From positions 28,143,819 to 28,207,818 of the forward strand of contig NC_061868.1 of assembly GCF_907164915.1 (NCBI RefSeq): a stretch of DNA of 64,000 nt, read 5' to 3'. How positions within the stretch are numbered: position 1 is the first letter of the stretch; each line of letters starts with the position of its first letter. A program made the position numbers and the translations under genes. Below, in pieces: positions 49,404 through 60,904 of this stretch. A model generated the notes under the pieces. It did no database searches. It worked only from the letters and a program-made list of their open reading frames with translations, and was not told the origin of the DNA. The stretch comes from Impatiens glandulifera. Lineage: Eukaryota > Streptophyta > Magnoliopsida > Ericales > Balsaminaceae.

Positions 49404-51095
49404 AGAACTTCAACCGTGGAAGAATCTCTTCATGTTGTATTCGATGAATCGGTTGAAAGTAACACTGCATCATCTTTTAATCTATACAACAAATTGGAAA
49501 ATCAAAATATCCATTCTGATAGTGAAGATGAAATTCCAGTTTTTTGACGGTTTGTCCATGACCAAATGGGTATTGTTGAAACCCAGCCGGATCAAGCTGC
49601 CAAACAGCAGGAAGCTGACACCTTAGTCTCAACTGAGGAAATCGGTCGGTCTAACATTATTGTTCAGCCTACTGATGTGTCTAGCCTTGATCAAATAACC
49701 GGTAATTTGGTAGACATCTCTAAACCGGATTTCAAAAGGAACATAAATCATCCTCCTGAGCTTATTATAGGTAACACTTCACTACTCTTCCAAACTAGGC
49801 AACAATTACTGGAAGAATATGAAAACTCCGCTTTCATATCCCAGATTGAGCCGAAAAAGGTGGATGAAGCATTGTTGGATCCGAATTGAATATTAGCAAT
49901 ACAAGAAGAGTTAAACCAGTTTGAGAGTAATAAAGTCTGGTACTTAGTTCCTAAACCGAAAGATCAACCGGTTATAGGAACAAGATGGGTATTCATAAAT
50001 AAGCTCAATGAAAACGGTTTGGTTACGAGGAACAAAGCTAGATTAGTGGCACAAGGATACAAACAGGAAGAAGGCATTGATTTTGAAGAATCATTTGCTC
50101 CTATAGCTAGAATTGAAGTCATTAGAATCTTCCTAGCATTTGCTGTTTTCAAAAATTTCAAGGTGTTTCAAATGGATGTTAAAAGTGCATTCTTAAATGG
50201 TGAATTACGTGAAGAAGTATACGTTGAACAACCACCCGACTTTAAAAATGCCGACCTGATCAGTCACGTGTATCGACTAAACAAAGCTCTTTACGGCTTA
50301 AAACAAGCTCCTAGAGCTTGGTATGATACTTTAACAAACTTTTTAACCGATCATGACTTCACCATAGGTTCAGTAAATAAAACCCTATTCAAATTCGAGA
50401 AGAAAGAACATATTCTACTTGTTCAAATATATGTAGATGACATTATTTTCGGTTCAACTAATCCTAAACTATGCGATAAATTCTCAAAACTGATGACTAA
50501 CAAGTTTGAAATGAATATGATGGGAGAATTAAGCTTCTTCCTAGGTCTTAAGGTTCGACAAATCGAAGGAGGAACATTCATTAACCAATCTAAATATACA
50601 AGGGAATTACTAAAGAAATTTTGGATGGAAACATGTTCTCCTGCCTTCACTCCAATGAGTTCATCAATCAAGCTGGATAAAGATGATGACGGTCAGGGAG
50701 TAGACTTGACAGCCTATCGTGGAATTATCAGTTCACTTCTCTACCTGACAGCAAGTCGACCGGACATACAATTTGCAGTCGGAGTGTGTGGAAGATTCCA
50801 GGCTAATCCTAAACAATCTCACTACACAACCACCAAACGAATTCTGAAGTATCTAAAGGGAACCCCGAAAGTCGGACTGTGGTATCCAAAGGACTCCAAT
50901 TTTAATCTAACAAGCTACTCTGATGCAGATTATGCAGGATGTAAAGTTGATAGAAAAAGTACCAGTGGAACATGTCAATTTTTAGGAGATCGGTTTGTCT
51001 CATGGTACAACAAGAAGCAAACGTCGGTTACTACGTCAACCGCAGAAGCTGAATACCTGGCAGCCGGAAGTTGTTGTGCTCAACTTCTATGGATC
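49404..51095 (+). pseudogene. Copia element C: linker, RT and most of RNase H, truncated
   Basis: The reading begins mid-protein with TVEESLHVVFDESVE (the linker after integrase) and has a stop near 49547. A W-to-TGA change at 49887 falls in DPNW-type text. From 50019 there is a clean 359-residue frame: [20 protein letters not shown] (7-26), [11 protein letters not shown] (51-61, first RT Asp), YVDD (138-141), FFLGLKVRQ, then RNase H with SDADYAGC (Asp302) and [11 protein letters not shown]. It stops at LLWI because an LTR starts at 51096. Gag, protease and integrase are missing at the left, where AT-rich sequence begins. It is related to elements A and B but is a distinct copy. Confidence 0.88.
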
Positions 51096-53018
51096 TGATA
51101 GGATCGACTTTATCAATAGAGACGGGGGTTTGGCTAAGGTTGAAGGCTTATGAAAAACGGTTTGAAAGAAATCATGTTAGGGATTTAATTCGCTTTCTAT
51201 TCTACGCAAACACTTGTAAACACTTGAAACAGATTCAAGGCGGAATTGTTTACTTGGGTTTGAAGCACAAGATGAAATATGAAAAGATGACAGAAAGGAA
51301 GAACACATCAGTTTGTTTATGGATGTTCGGAGAAACTCTCCTACGTCACCCCTTCTTCCAACCACCGGAAGGATTCACTATAATATGATTCAAATCAAAA
51401 TACAGTTTACACACACACTTAGCTCACTATTGAACAGAACACTTTCTGTTCAATTACAAGATGAAGAATATCACTCAGCTAAAGGTGTTTTGATTCTAGC
51501 TCTCTCTTGATTCACACACAGTACAATTAGAAAGCAGCTTCACAGTATGAATTCAGTAAGAAAGATGATTGAGTAGTTTTTCTCTCTGCAAAATCAGATT
51601 GTTTGTTCGTTGTATTCGCTTAAGTTCGTAAGGCTCATTGTCTGTTGTCCTTGAGATTTGTTAAATACTGAGCAGGAGCTAACGGTCGAATCTTTAGAAT
51701 GATACTAGCACTCTTCCATTAGAAAACCTCCATTGTACACAGCAGGTTCTGAGCACAAGGAACGTGGCCGTACATCACTGGTAGTGGGCCGAATATTCCA
51801 TCAGGGATGTACTTGCAAAACAAGTATTGTGAGGAAAATTCTCTTACGTGGCATTCCTTGGTTGGTTGCATATAGCTGTTGTACTAATCTTCACTAGAAA
51901 GTGGAGCAGGAGTAGGGTACAACTATAGCACGTGGGTAGGTGAAATGCTAGCTTCAAGCATACTGCTTAAATTGAGCATTAGACGTATTTCACTTAGACG
52001 GATTTGTAGAATCAGTTTAATGAAATCAAATATCTCCTTCTAATAGTAACGTCTATTAGACCACTTGGTCTAATAGAATTAGACTCACGTATAATTACAA
52101 TAACCATTAGACTGCACGTCTAATTCCGGTTCTACCTCAGACTTGTCTGAAGGAGTTAGACTCACGTCTAACTTTCACTAATTAGATTTCACGTCTAATT
52201 ACAATAACCATTAGATTGCACGTCTAACTCCACTGAGTTAGACTGCATGTCTAATTCCGGTTCTACCTCAGACTTGTCTGAAGGAGTTAGACTCACATCT
52301 AACTTTCACTAATTAGACTTCACGTCTAATTACAATAACCATTAGACTGCACGTCTAACTCCACTGAGTTAGACTGCACGTCTAATTCCGGTTCTATCTC
52401 AGACTTGTCTGAAGGAGTTAGACTCATGTCTAACTTTCACATATATTAGACCATCCGTCTAATTGAAAATATATTAGACTACACATCTAACTCCAATTAG
52501 TTAGACTATACGTCTAATTCCGAATATCTATTAGACCATCCGTTTAATTACAAGTCTATTAGACTACACGTCTAACTCCGATGAGTTAGAATGTACGTCT
52601 AATTTCGAATACATTAGACTTACGTATAATTCTATGCATTCATTAGACTACACGTCTAACTCCGATGAGTTAGACTATACGTCTAATTTTATGCATTCAT
52701 TAGACTACACGTCTAACACCGATGAGTTAGACTGTACGTCTAATTCTATGCATTCATTAGACTACACGTCTAACTCCGATGAGTTAGACTGTACGTCTAA
52801 TTCTATGCATTCATTAGACTACACGTCTAACTCCGATGAGTTAGGTTGTACGTCTAATTCTATGCATCTAATGGCAAAATCGGTCTAATGTCTCTTATTA
52901 GAGCCAAGTCTTGTAAAATATTGTTTCAATATACTTGCGTCAAAACTCATAAGTAATTTTATTATCAAAATCTCAATGGTTAAATTATTTCAACACACAG
53001 TCAAAATAATTTGACCCA
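51096..53018 (-). repeat. 3' LTR of copia element B
   Basis: The minus-strand LTR runs from TGGGTCAAATTATTTTGACT at 53018 to GATCCTATCA at 51096. It is collinear with the LTRs of A, including AACAGAACACTTTCTGTTCA-type text; a TATA-like TATTTAAC lies near 51665. Confidence 0.88.
51975..52870. repeat. Palindrome array in the LTR of B, 57-bp higher-order unit
   Basis: The core TTAGAC...GTCTAA is the same as in A, but the spacers differ (CTCCGATGAG and TTCTATGCATTCA). At 52615-52865 two palindromes per 57-bp unit repeat about four to five times. Further left a longer unit with CCGGTTCTACCTCAGACTTG recurs three times. Confidence 0.9.
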
Positions 53019-53040
53019 ACAATGTCCCCCTTTTTTATGA
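53019..53040 (-). other. Polypurine tract of copia element B
   Basis: On the minus strand AAAAAAGGGGGACATTGT precedes TGGGTC. Confidence 0.8.
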
Positions 53041-53315
53041 AGAAATTGCAAACCTGCATACATATACCAAAATATGCATTCATCATATAAATAAACAAAA
53101 ACTGTTTGCATGCAAGTAAAACATTCAAAAGTATCCAAATCAATCACATATGAGTGTTTTCAGAAGAAACACACAAAACATTGTTCAATGTAACCAAAAT
53201 AATTTTACTCCAAAAACATCATCAAAATATTCAAAAGAACTTCCATGAAGAAATTTAAATTCTATTCTTCTTTTTTTTCTTTCTTGACTTTACTTTGGAA
53301 AGGATAGACTTCAAC

Positions 53316-54056
53316 CTAAGATATCTCTAAGACTGCGGTTAGAGGGGAGTTGGAGTCTTCTTTTTTCCTCTTCTTGGACTTGAGCGTCTCCACCCGTTGA
53401 ACATATTCGACAACCTTCTGGAAATTCAAAATTTTAGAAGGAAGGGGAAAACTCTTACCGGGTTCATTCAGAATGAAACAAAGAAGAGATCTAAATGGAC
53501 CATCAAAGCCAAAAATCTTCTTTCGAGCAACAACCATTTTGACAAAATTTCCGAAGAGAAAGCTTGTCCAGTTAATAGGAACACCCCTGGTGATGGCCAC
53601 CATTATCTGAAAAACCTTCGTACAATACTTGTAAGAAGACTTTTTAGACAGAATGGATTTCGATACGATATCGCTTAAAAGAGCATATTCAACCTTCAGG
53701 AGGTTTTTCTATCCATGAATGTCTACTTGAGGGGAATCGGAAAATACTTTCATCATAGAAATCATTAGATCAGGAGGAGTGGTTGAGAAATCATCGATGC
53801 CTTCCTTTGGAAGCTGGAAAAACGTACCGAAGGACTCTTCGGTGATGAAGATCATCTGGCCCATTACGGCCCCAGCAATAACTTTATCCTGATAGAAGCC
53901 AGCGGTTTCGAAAAAATCGTTGACTAGCTGTTCGTGATAGAGTTCATGAGGAGAAAGGAACTTCCTAAGCCCAGAGGCTTTAAGAGACTCAAACATCCTA
54001 TGCATTCCCGGAGATTGAAAGTCCACTTGAATCGATTTTGGACGGAAAGAAGACAT
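53316..54056 (-). pseudogene. ORF3 of copia element B (extra ORF after pol), one stop
   Basis: 53709-54056 (115 residues) starts MSSFRPKSIQVDFQS. It has HRMFESLKASGLRKFLSP, HELYHEQLVNDFFETAGFY and a FGTFFQLPKEGIDDF phrase. 53316-53603 (95 residues) continues with MVAITRGVPINW, KKIFGFDGPFRSLLCFIL and a basic LKSKKRKKEDSNS before the stop. A stop near 53708 and a non-ATG stretch (KVEYALLSDIVSKSI in the same frame set) link the two, giving about 245 residues in all. The layout and wording match ORF3 of A (21078-21897). No membrane segment or known catalytic motif is visible; the C-terminal Lys/Arg cluster could be nuclear-targeting or nucleic-acid binding. Function unknown. Confidence 0.65.
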
Positions 54057-54059
54057 TTC

Positions 54060-54856
54060 GACTTTATGAACAAGGGTTTGGACGATTCAAGTTCTAAAGA
54101 GGGAGAGATTGATTTTGAAGATCTTCTATCTTTTAGAATTTAATAACCCTATAAATATCAAGGTTTAATCATGTAGAAACTAACTAATGATTACTCCTAC
54201 CGTCAAGAACTTCAAGAGTCAGTTCCCAATAAACGCAACATTTAATGTTAGCATGAAACTGAACATTTAATACTATGTATACAAGAAAAAGTTGTCAGAA
54301 ATATTAGTCATTCTTTGTATATTGAGAGACACGTGTCTTCAATTCTTTTGAGGAATGACTGATTTTATTTTCGGCGGGAAAATAAAGTTGATCAAAAACC
54401 AGCAAAGGACAACTGTCCAACTAGCCAGAAGATGAAGAGTCTAATTACCTCAGTAGTTATATGTTTATTCTCCTTTTCACATTTTCAACTTTCTTTTGAA
54501 AACCAGTCTATTAGACGTATACGTCTAATTATGCAAAAACATCCCGTAAGACACGCGTGTCTGGTTAGACGTGAGCATCCTCTTGCTCATGACATAAAAA
54601 CATCTAATGTCTATTAGACGTGTCCGTCTATTAGACGCATCCGTCTAACCAAGCAGGTTAGAATAACCAAGACCATAATTTCAGATGAAGATGAAACTGC
54701 TAAAGTAGACGTTCGTCTAAGTAGCTATGTTTCTCAAACTCTGAATCCTTAGGACAAATTAAGACATCTGTCTTTCATGTCTGTTCAGTTTCGTTTTGAA
54801 CAATACATTCCCCCTTAATTTATGCACGTAATCACATCAATGGAGATCAACAAGAC
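54060..54856 (-). other. Spacer between pol and ORF3 of B with palindromes
   Basis: It contains ATTAGACGTATACGTCTAAT (54510-54529), a perfect 20-bp palindrome. Weaker versions occur near 54612-54650 (TTAGACGTGTCCGTCTA and TTAGACGCATCCGTCTAA) and 54703-54720. It has no coding sequence. Confidence 0.75.
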
Positions 54857-56039
54857 CTAACATGTTTTTAAAGTGAGAAAATTTAGCTTCCGGTAGGGGG
54901 TTCGTGAAAATGTCTGCAATTTGTTGATCTGTAGAGACATGTTCAAGACGAATCTTCTTCTGATTGACGTATTCTCAGATAAAATGATACCCGATTTCAA
55001 TATGCTTTGTCCGAGAATGCAGAACTGGATTGTAGGTGATTGCGATAGCACTTGTGTTGTCGCAGAAAATTGGAGATTCATCAGCCTCAATCCCATAGTC
55101 TCTGAGTTGTTGTTGAATCCACAGAACTTGAGAACAATAACTTCCAGCTGCAAGATACGCTGCTTCAGTTGTAGACGTGGCAATCGATGTCTGCTTCTTG
55201 CTGAACCATGTGATTAGACGATCTCCAAGGAACTGGCAAGTTCCACTTTTGCTTTTTCTATCGATTTTGCATCCTGCATAATCTGCATCTGAGAAACTGG
55301 TTAAATTGAAACTGGAATCTTTCGGATACCACAGTCCCACATTTTGAGTTCCCTTTAAGTATTTAAGAATACGTTTAACAGCAGTGAAATGAGAGAGTTT
55401 AGGATCAGCTTGAAATCTGCCACAAACACCAACAGCAAATTGAATGTCTGGTCTGCTAGTAGTTACATACAACAAAGAACCGATGAGTCCTCTATATGCT
55501 GTTACATCGACACTTTGGCCACCTTCATCTTTATCCAATTTAGTTGAAGAGCTCATTGGAGTAGCTGTTACATAACAGTTCTCCAAGCCAAACTTCTTAA
55601 GCAGTTCTTTGGTGTATTTGGCCTAGTTGATAAGAGTTCCGTTTTCTAGCTGACGGACTTGAAGCCCAAGGAAGAATGTCAATTCCCCCATCATGCTCAT
55701 TTCAAACCTATTTTGCATCAGCTTAGCAAATTTCTCACACAATTTGGGGTTAGTTGAACCAAAAATAATGTCATCAACATATATTTGAACAAGTAGAATG
55801 TAAGAATATTTAGTAAATCTAAACAAAGTTTTATCCACAGTTCCAACAATAAAGTTATGATCAAACAAAAAGTTGGTTAATGTGTCGTACCAAGCTCTAG
55901 GAGCTTGTTTCAGACCGAACAAAACTTTGTCAAGCCTATAAACATGATTTGGCAAAGCATGATCTACAAAACCAGGGGGTTGCTCAACATATACTTCTTC
56001 ACTTAATTTTCCATTTAAAAATGCGCTTTTCACATCCAT
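54857..56039 (-). pseudogene. Copia B: RT C-terminal half and RNase H, few breaks
   Basis: 55623-56039 carries [11 protein letters not shown] at its start, [20 protein letters not shown] and [15 protein letters not shown] interrupts the phrase INQAKYTKELL. 54975-55586 is the 203-residue RNase H part with [51 protein letters not shown] and HIEIGYHFI. Only one or two breaks separate RT from RNase H. An antisense frame at 54857-55183 is a shadow. Confidence 0.87.
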
Positions 56040-57000
56040 TTGAAATACTTTAAAATTCTTAAATGATGCATATGCTAGGAAGATTCTGATTGCCTCTAGT
56101 CTTGCATCCGGTGCAAAAGACTCATCAAAATCAATACCTTCCTCTTGTCTGTATCCTTGAGCAACTAAACGAGCTTTTGTTTCTAATGACTAAGCCATCT
56201 TCACTAAGCTTGTTCCTAAAGACCCATATTGTTCATATAACTGACTTGTCAGTTGGTCTCGGAGTAAGATACTACACTTTATTTCTAGCAAATTGGTTTA
56301 ACTCCTCCTACATAGCATTGATCCAATCTGGATCAACTATAGATTCACCAATTTTCTTGGGTTCAATTTGAGAAATAAATGCAGAATTGGCCATTTCATC
56401 CATCAGTTGACGTCTTGTCCTTCGAGGAGAAAAAGGATTTCCGATCATCAGTTCTGGTGGATGATTTCTGTTCCATCTGAAGTTGGATCCAAGGGGATTG
56501 GTCATCTGAACTGGTGACACCGCGACATCCAAACTCTCAACTTCTTGTTGAACAGTTGTTTGAACATCTGGTTGAACTTCAATCGGATCAGCCACTGGAT
56601 CAGACAGAGCCATCCACTTATCCAAAGTTTCTTCTTCTTCACTCACAGACTCAAGACTAGTCGCTTTTAGTCTGTCAGCAAGATCAATGGGTTCATTAGA
56701 TTTGCTCTCAACAAGCTCATCAAAAGCTACATGGAGGGATTCTTCAACAGTCTGTGTTCTTTTGTTGTATACTCTGTAAGCCTTGTTTACTGATGAGTAT
56801 CCCAACATGAATCCCTCATCTACTTTAGCATCAAAAGCGGTCAAATAAACCTTTCCATTGTTTTGGATAAAACATTTACACCCATATATCTTAAAGTAAG
56901 AAACTGTGGGAATTCTCCCATAATACAGCTCATAGGGAGTTTTATCAAAACGTTTGTTTATTATTAACCTATTTTGTGTATAGCAGGCAGTACTAATGAC
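56040..57000 (-). pseudogene. Copia B: integrase end, linker and RT start, broken
   Basis: 56308-56844 (178 residues) starts LTAFDAKVDEGFMLGYSSVN-like and holds TVEESLHVAFDELVES, the acidic linker, NFRWNRNHPPELMIG and DPDWINAM. Between 56040 and 56300 the RT N-terminus ([22 protein letters not shown] text) is readable only across frameshifts. Confidence 0.8.
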
Positions 57001-57761
57001 TTATGCCCAGAACCTATGAGGTACATCTGATTCAGCAAGCATAGATCTCGCTGGTTCCTTTAGAGTTCTCACTCTTCTCTCAGCAATGCCGTTTTGCTGT
57101 GGAGTTCTAGCACTAGACAACTCGTGCCTAATTCTAGTCTCCTCGAAATAAGATGATAGGTATCTGTTAGTGAATTCAGTTCCTTGATCACTTCTAATGC
57201 ACGTGATATTCAAAGATTTCTGATTCTGAATTCCTTTAAATATCCTAATCAAATTTTCAGCAGATTTATCTTTTGATGGTAAAAATGCAACCCATGTAAA
57301 ACGAGAAAAATCATCAATAACAATTAAGGAAAATCTCATTCCTCCTATACTCTTTACAGGAATTGGACCAAAAAGATCCATATGTAAAAGTTCTAGGATA
57401 TGGCTGAATTGTGATTTCCCTTTGCTTTTTAATGATGATCTGCCCTGTTTTCCTAACTGGCAAGCAATGCATATCTTGTCCTTTGAAAACTGAAGTTTGG
57501 GCAAACCAATAACTAAATTGTTTAAACAAATGTTGTTGATGGTTTTAAAATTCAAATGGTTCAAACGTTTATGCCATAACCATTTCTGGTCATTCTTGGC
57601 AATCATGCACATAGGATCAGAAGACTCTTTTTGCCAATTCATTTTATATGAGTTTCCTACTCTACTTCCAGTCAATAAAATGTTTCCATCTTTGTCTTTA
57701 ACTAGACATGCATGAGTTTGAAAATCTACTGACAAACCATTATCACATAATTGACTAATTG
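57001..57761 (-). pseudogene. Copia B: GAG-pre-integrase and integrase core, 5' truncated
   Basis: The zinc-binding HHCC motif is complete (H72 and H77 in WHKRLNH, C106 and C109 in KICIACQ). The catalytic triad is present: Asp137 (HMDLFG), Asp200 (IRSDQGTEF) and Glu236 (QQNGIAERR), i.e. D-x62-D-x35-E. A TAA follows RFWA. The first nine residues of the open frame come from the neighbouring DUF1985 sequence; true copia begins at ISQLCDNGLSV (57761). Confidence 0.88.
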
Positions 57762-57776
57762 TTCTTTTTTTTGTAG

Positions 57777-60700
57777 ATGACATCAACCATAATTCTTGAG
57801 TTTACTAGTAGGGTATCATGGAAATCCAATATGTCAAACATTGTCACCAAGTTTGCTCAAATGGATCTCATGGAAAGGTTAGAGCAAACCCAATTCCGAT
57901 ATATATTCAAAGGAGCCCCATCACTGCGGTTCTCAAGAACGATTATACATCAAATACTATTGAGGAAAAGTAACTCAAATTCTAAGGAGATGAAGTTCCT
58001 CGTGAATGGAGAGGAGTTGTGCTTTGGGATGAAGGAGTTTGCCTTGGTCATAGGCCTCAATTTTGGGAGATTTCCTACGGTGGAAACCATTTTCAATAAA
58101 GTTGAAGAATGTCCACCATTGGTGATAAATTATTTTAAAGGTAATATGATTGTTAAAACAACAGACCTTTTCTCAAAATTTGTATCTTGCTCTGATAAGG
58201 AAGATACATTGAAGTTGGGTATGGTATTCCTTCTTTTCCATTATCAGTTCTACTTCGACTGAAGGAGGATAATAAATATCAAACTCTTTCGCATTGTCGA
58301 GGACATCGACACTTTCCTCTAATTTCAATGGGGAAAGTTGGTCTTCAAAGAAACCCTCAAGAGTTTGAACAAGAACATTTAACACTTTAGGAAGATATAT
58401 CTACAGAAGAAGAAAACCATGAGGAATAAGAAAGAAGACAAGAAGTTGGATGTTTCTTATACCGTATGTGGGTTCGCACTAGCCTTCCAAGTGTGGACCT
58501 ATCAGGTTATGAAAATGTTTGTCCCTAAACTTGCCTAGAGGAAGCTACAAGTGCATGAGCCTGTCTGCCCAAGGATAATATAGTACAAATCCAGCAGGAA
58601 GACCACCGCCTCTGATATTCATGATGCCTTATAAGGCAAAGTTATTAAAAAGATGGAAGTATCTAAAGAGGAGAAGATCTTGTATAGTGGGGAGGATTTT
58701 GAAGATATGGGAGGTAATTTTTATGATTCATTATATGAACTAGATTCCAGAAAGAGGAAACATGAAAAGATTGAAGATGTAGTTCCTCCCAAACCCGCCA
58801 TGAGGAAGACAAGACAAATGTCGAGAGCTCCTCCCAGCCCCAATACCTCTGATTCTGTGGAGAGCTCCCCCAGTACAATGGCAGATGATGATGGCCCTCA
58901 AATAAATCCAACAATGGCAGATGATGATGGATGTAGATTGAATCAATTGACTAAAGATGTAAATAAACAAAAAAAACTGAAATAAAGCTCCTTAAAGAGA
59001 ATCAACTTCAAATACAAGAACAGATTGACATACTAAAGGAGAAACTGAAAAGGAAGAAGAAGAAAAAGAGGAAAGAGAGTTGTAGAATATCAGCCACACT
59101 AAAGGAGAAACTGATAAGGAGAATAGTGAAGAGGAATAGAAGAATGAGAAGTATGAGAAGGTTGAGGATATTGTGAATGATCATGATTTGGAGATGGTGA
59201 ATGTGTGTATTGAGGATCTGTTTGAGAATGGTCAGATTGTCGATGAGAATATGGAGGTGGAGAAGGGGGATGAAAATGTGTTGGTTGAGAAGGTGGGTAA
59301 AATGTGGTTAATGTAGATTTGGTGATTGAGAAGTTGGGTGAAAATGTGTTGATTGAGAAGCTAGATGGAGCGGTGATTGAGAAGGTGGAGGTATGTATTT
59401 TCTCCACTTTTTTATGTATAATTCTCGCATATTCTATAATAGAATTTTTGTTTAATGTTTTCCAATGTGCAGGGCCAGATTGTCGATGAGAATATGGAGG
59501 TGGAGAAGGTAGGTGAAAATGTGGTCAATGTAGATTTGGTGATTGAGAAGTTGGGTGAAAATGTGTTGATTAAGAAGCTGGATGGAGTGGTGATTGAGAA
59601 AGTGGATGGAGTGGTGATTAACAAGGAGGAGAAAGATGGTGTGTTTGTGGAGGAGAAGAAAAAGAATGTACACAAGTAGAAGGTGAAGAAGGTGGACAAG
59701 GAGGAAGAAGATGATGTGATTATGGAGGACATGAAGAAGAATGTGTAGAAGCCGAAGGTGGAGAAGAAGGTAAATGTGCAAAAGAAGGTGAAGAAGGTGG
59801 AAAGGAGGAAGAAGATGTGTTTATGAAGGACAATAAGAAGATTGTGCAGAAGCCAAAAGTGGAGAAGAAGGTAAATGTACAAAAGAAGTAGAATGTGGAT
59901 GAGGATCTGGTGGAAGTCATGAATACGGGTGTCCAATATAAGAGGAGTATGAGGTTGAAGATACTACTTTCTCCTTACACCAACCATGGAGGAAAATAAA
60001 TGAGGCTCAAAGATCCAATCACTGTCAATCCAATGGTGAAAACTGACGAGGAATTGCTGAAAAACTTGTTGAAACTGATGAAGAACAAGAAAACCTTTGA
60101 ATCAGTGTATGTACATACTGGCTCTCCAGACTTTGATTTCTTCGAAAACCTGCTTCAGCTATGTAGATGGATCACTGATGAGGTATTCTCCACCTTGTTC
60201 ATGTATAATTCTCCACTTTGTTTAGATATAATTCTCCACCTTTATTATGTATAATTCTCCACTTTATTTATGTACAATTCTCGCATATTGTGCAGGAGAT
60301 TAATGTCGCATGTCTTCTGCTAAAAAAAGAGCACTCACTTACCCGAAGACTTACATAAAAGATTTCACAATCGCGTATGTTTTTCTAACTTCTATGTTTG
60401 CAAGAGACTATGTACGGTTTACAGCTGATCCAGAACACTTTGAATTTGATTATGTCTATATGGAGTACCACTAGGGTTTGGGGGGTAGATTTATGCTTAC
60501 GATGAGCAAGGTTGATGATGTTTATATACCCTTGAACATCGAGAGTAAGAACTGGGTATTGTGTGTTCTGCGACTACAAGAATGGAGAATTGACGTGTAT
60601 GATTGTGATCATACAATTTATAATGACAACAAATTTGCAGAATTCATGATACCCATGTTTTCAATGATTCCGTACTTTAAAAAATTTGCAATGTCTGACC

Positions 60701-60904
60701 TGGAAATTTCCAGATATCCTAATTTTACCTTAGACATGTTAACATTTTTAAAATCTCCACCCAGAAGTCACAAAAGCAACTACAAGCGGGGATTGTGGTA
60801 TATTTATATTAATTTATATAGAGTACATGACTGCTATACTGGGTTTAGAAGATGTGGTATCAAATAACATGAAATTTTTTAGACAAAAGTGGCAGTTATG
60901 TTGA
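57777..60904 (+). pseudogene. DUF1985 / Ulp1-like (C48 protease) gene carried by a MULE, broken
   Basis: The order is that of plant DUF1985-Ulp1 fusion genes. 57777-58262 is DUF1985 (QFRYIFKGAPSLRFSRTIIH and KFLVNGEELCFGMKEFALVI). Frames continue with stops through 58270-58640 (GKLVFKETLKS, VSYTVCGFALAFQVWTYQV). 58653-58985 is acidic/Ser-Pro rich. 59160-59930 is a Lys/Glu/Val-rich repeat. From 60000 comes the protease: DDVYIPLNI and KNWVLCVL, where the catalytic His of HW is Asn, then VYDCD (Asp); after a +1 frameshift near 60775 follows SGDCGIF with the Cys codon at 60794-60796, ending TGA at 60902. Two GT-AG introns are visible (59391-59472, 60183-60295), and TTTTTTTTGTAG at 57776 looks like an acceptor, so an upstream exon is missing. 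MULEs carrying Ulp1-like genes are known in plants. Confidence 0.8.
59225..59640 (+). repeat. Tandem duplication inside the Lys/Glu-rich part of the Ulp1-like gene
   Basis: CAGATTGTCGATGAGAATAT starts at about 59233 and again at 59476, offset 243. Each is followed by the same GTAGATTTGGTGATTGAGAA and GATGGAG phrases. The second copy begins directly after the intron 59391-59472, so the duplicated unit appears to be exon plus intron. Confidence 0.7.

Larger units (their letters stand above)
51096..57761 (-). mobile_element. Copia element B (Sirevirus-like), 5'-truncated
   Basis: It has a 3' LTR (51096-53018), polypurine tract, ORF3, spacer with palindromes, RNase H, RT and integrase on the minus strand. 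Homology with element A stops at 57761, inside the GAG-pre-integrase region, where DUF1985/Ulp1 sequence starts. Gag, protease, primer site and 5' LTR are missing. Insertion at 51096 cut element C. Fewer stops than in A suggest a somewhat younger copy. Confidence 0.85.

Noticed and set aside
57777..58262. DUF1985 frame as an ordinary host gene
   Set aside because: Downstream frames are broken, the protease His is changed, and the convergent MULE transposase indicates that it is part of a transposon.
58740..59936. Several Ser/His/Phe/Leu-rich minus-strand frames
   Set aside because: They are antisense shadows of the Lys/Glu-rich repeat in the plus-strand Ulp1-like gene.
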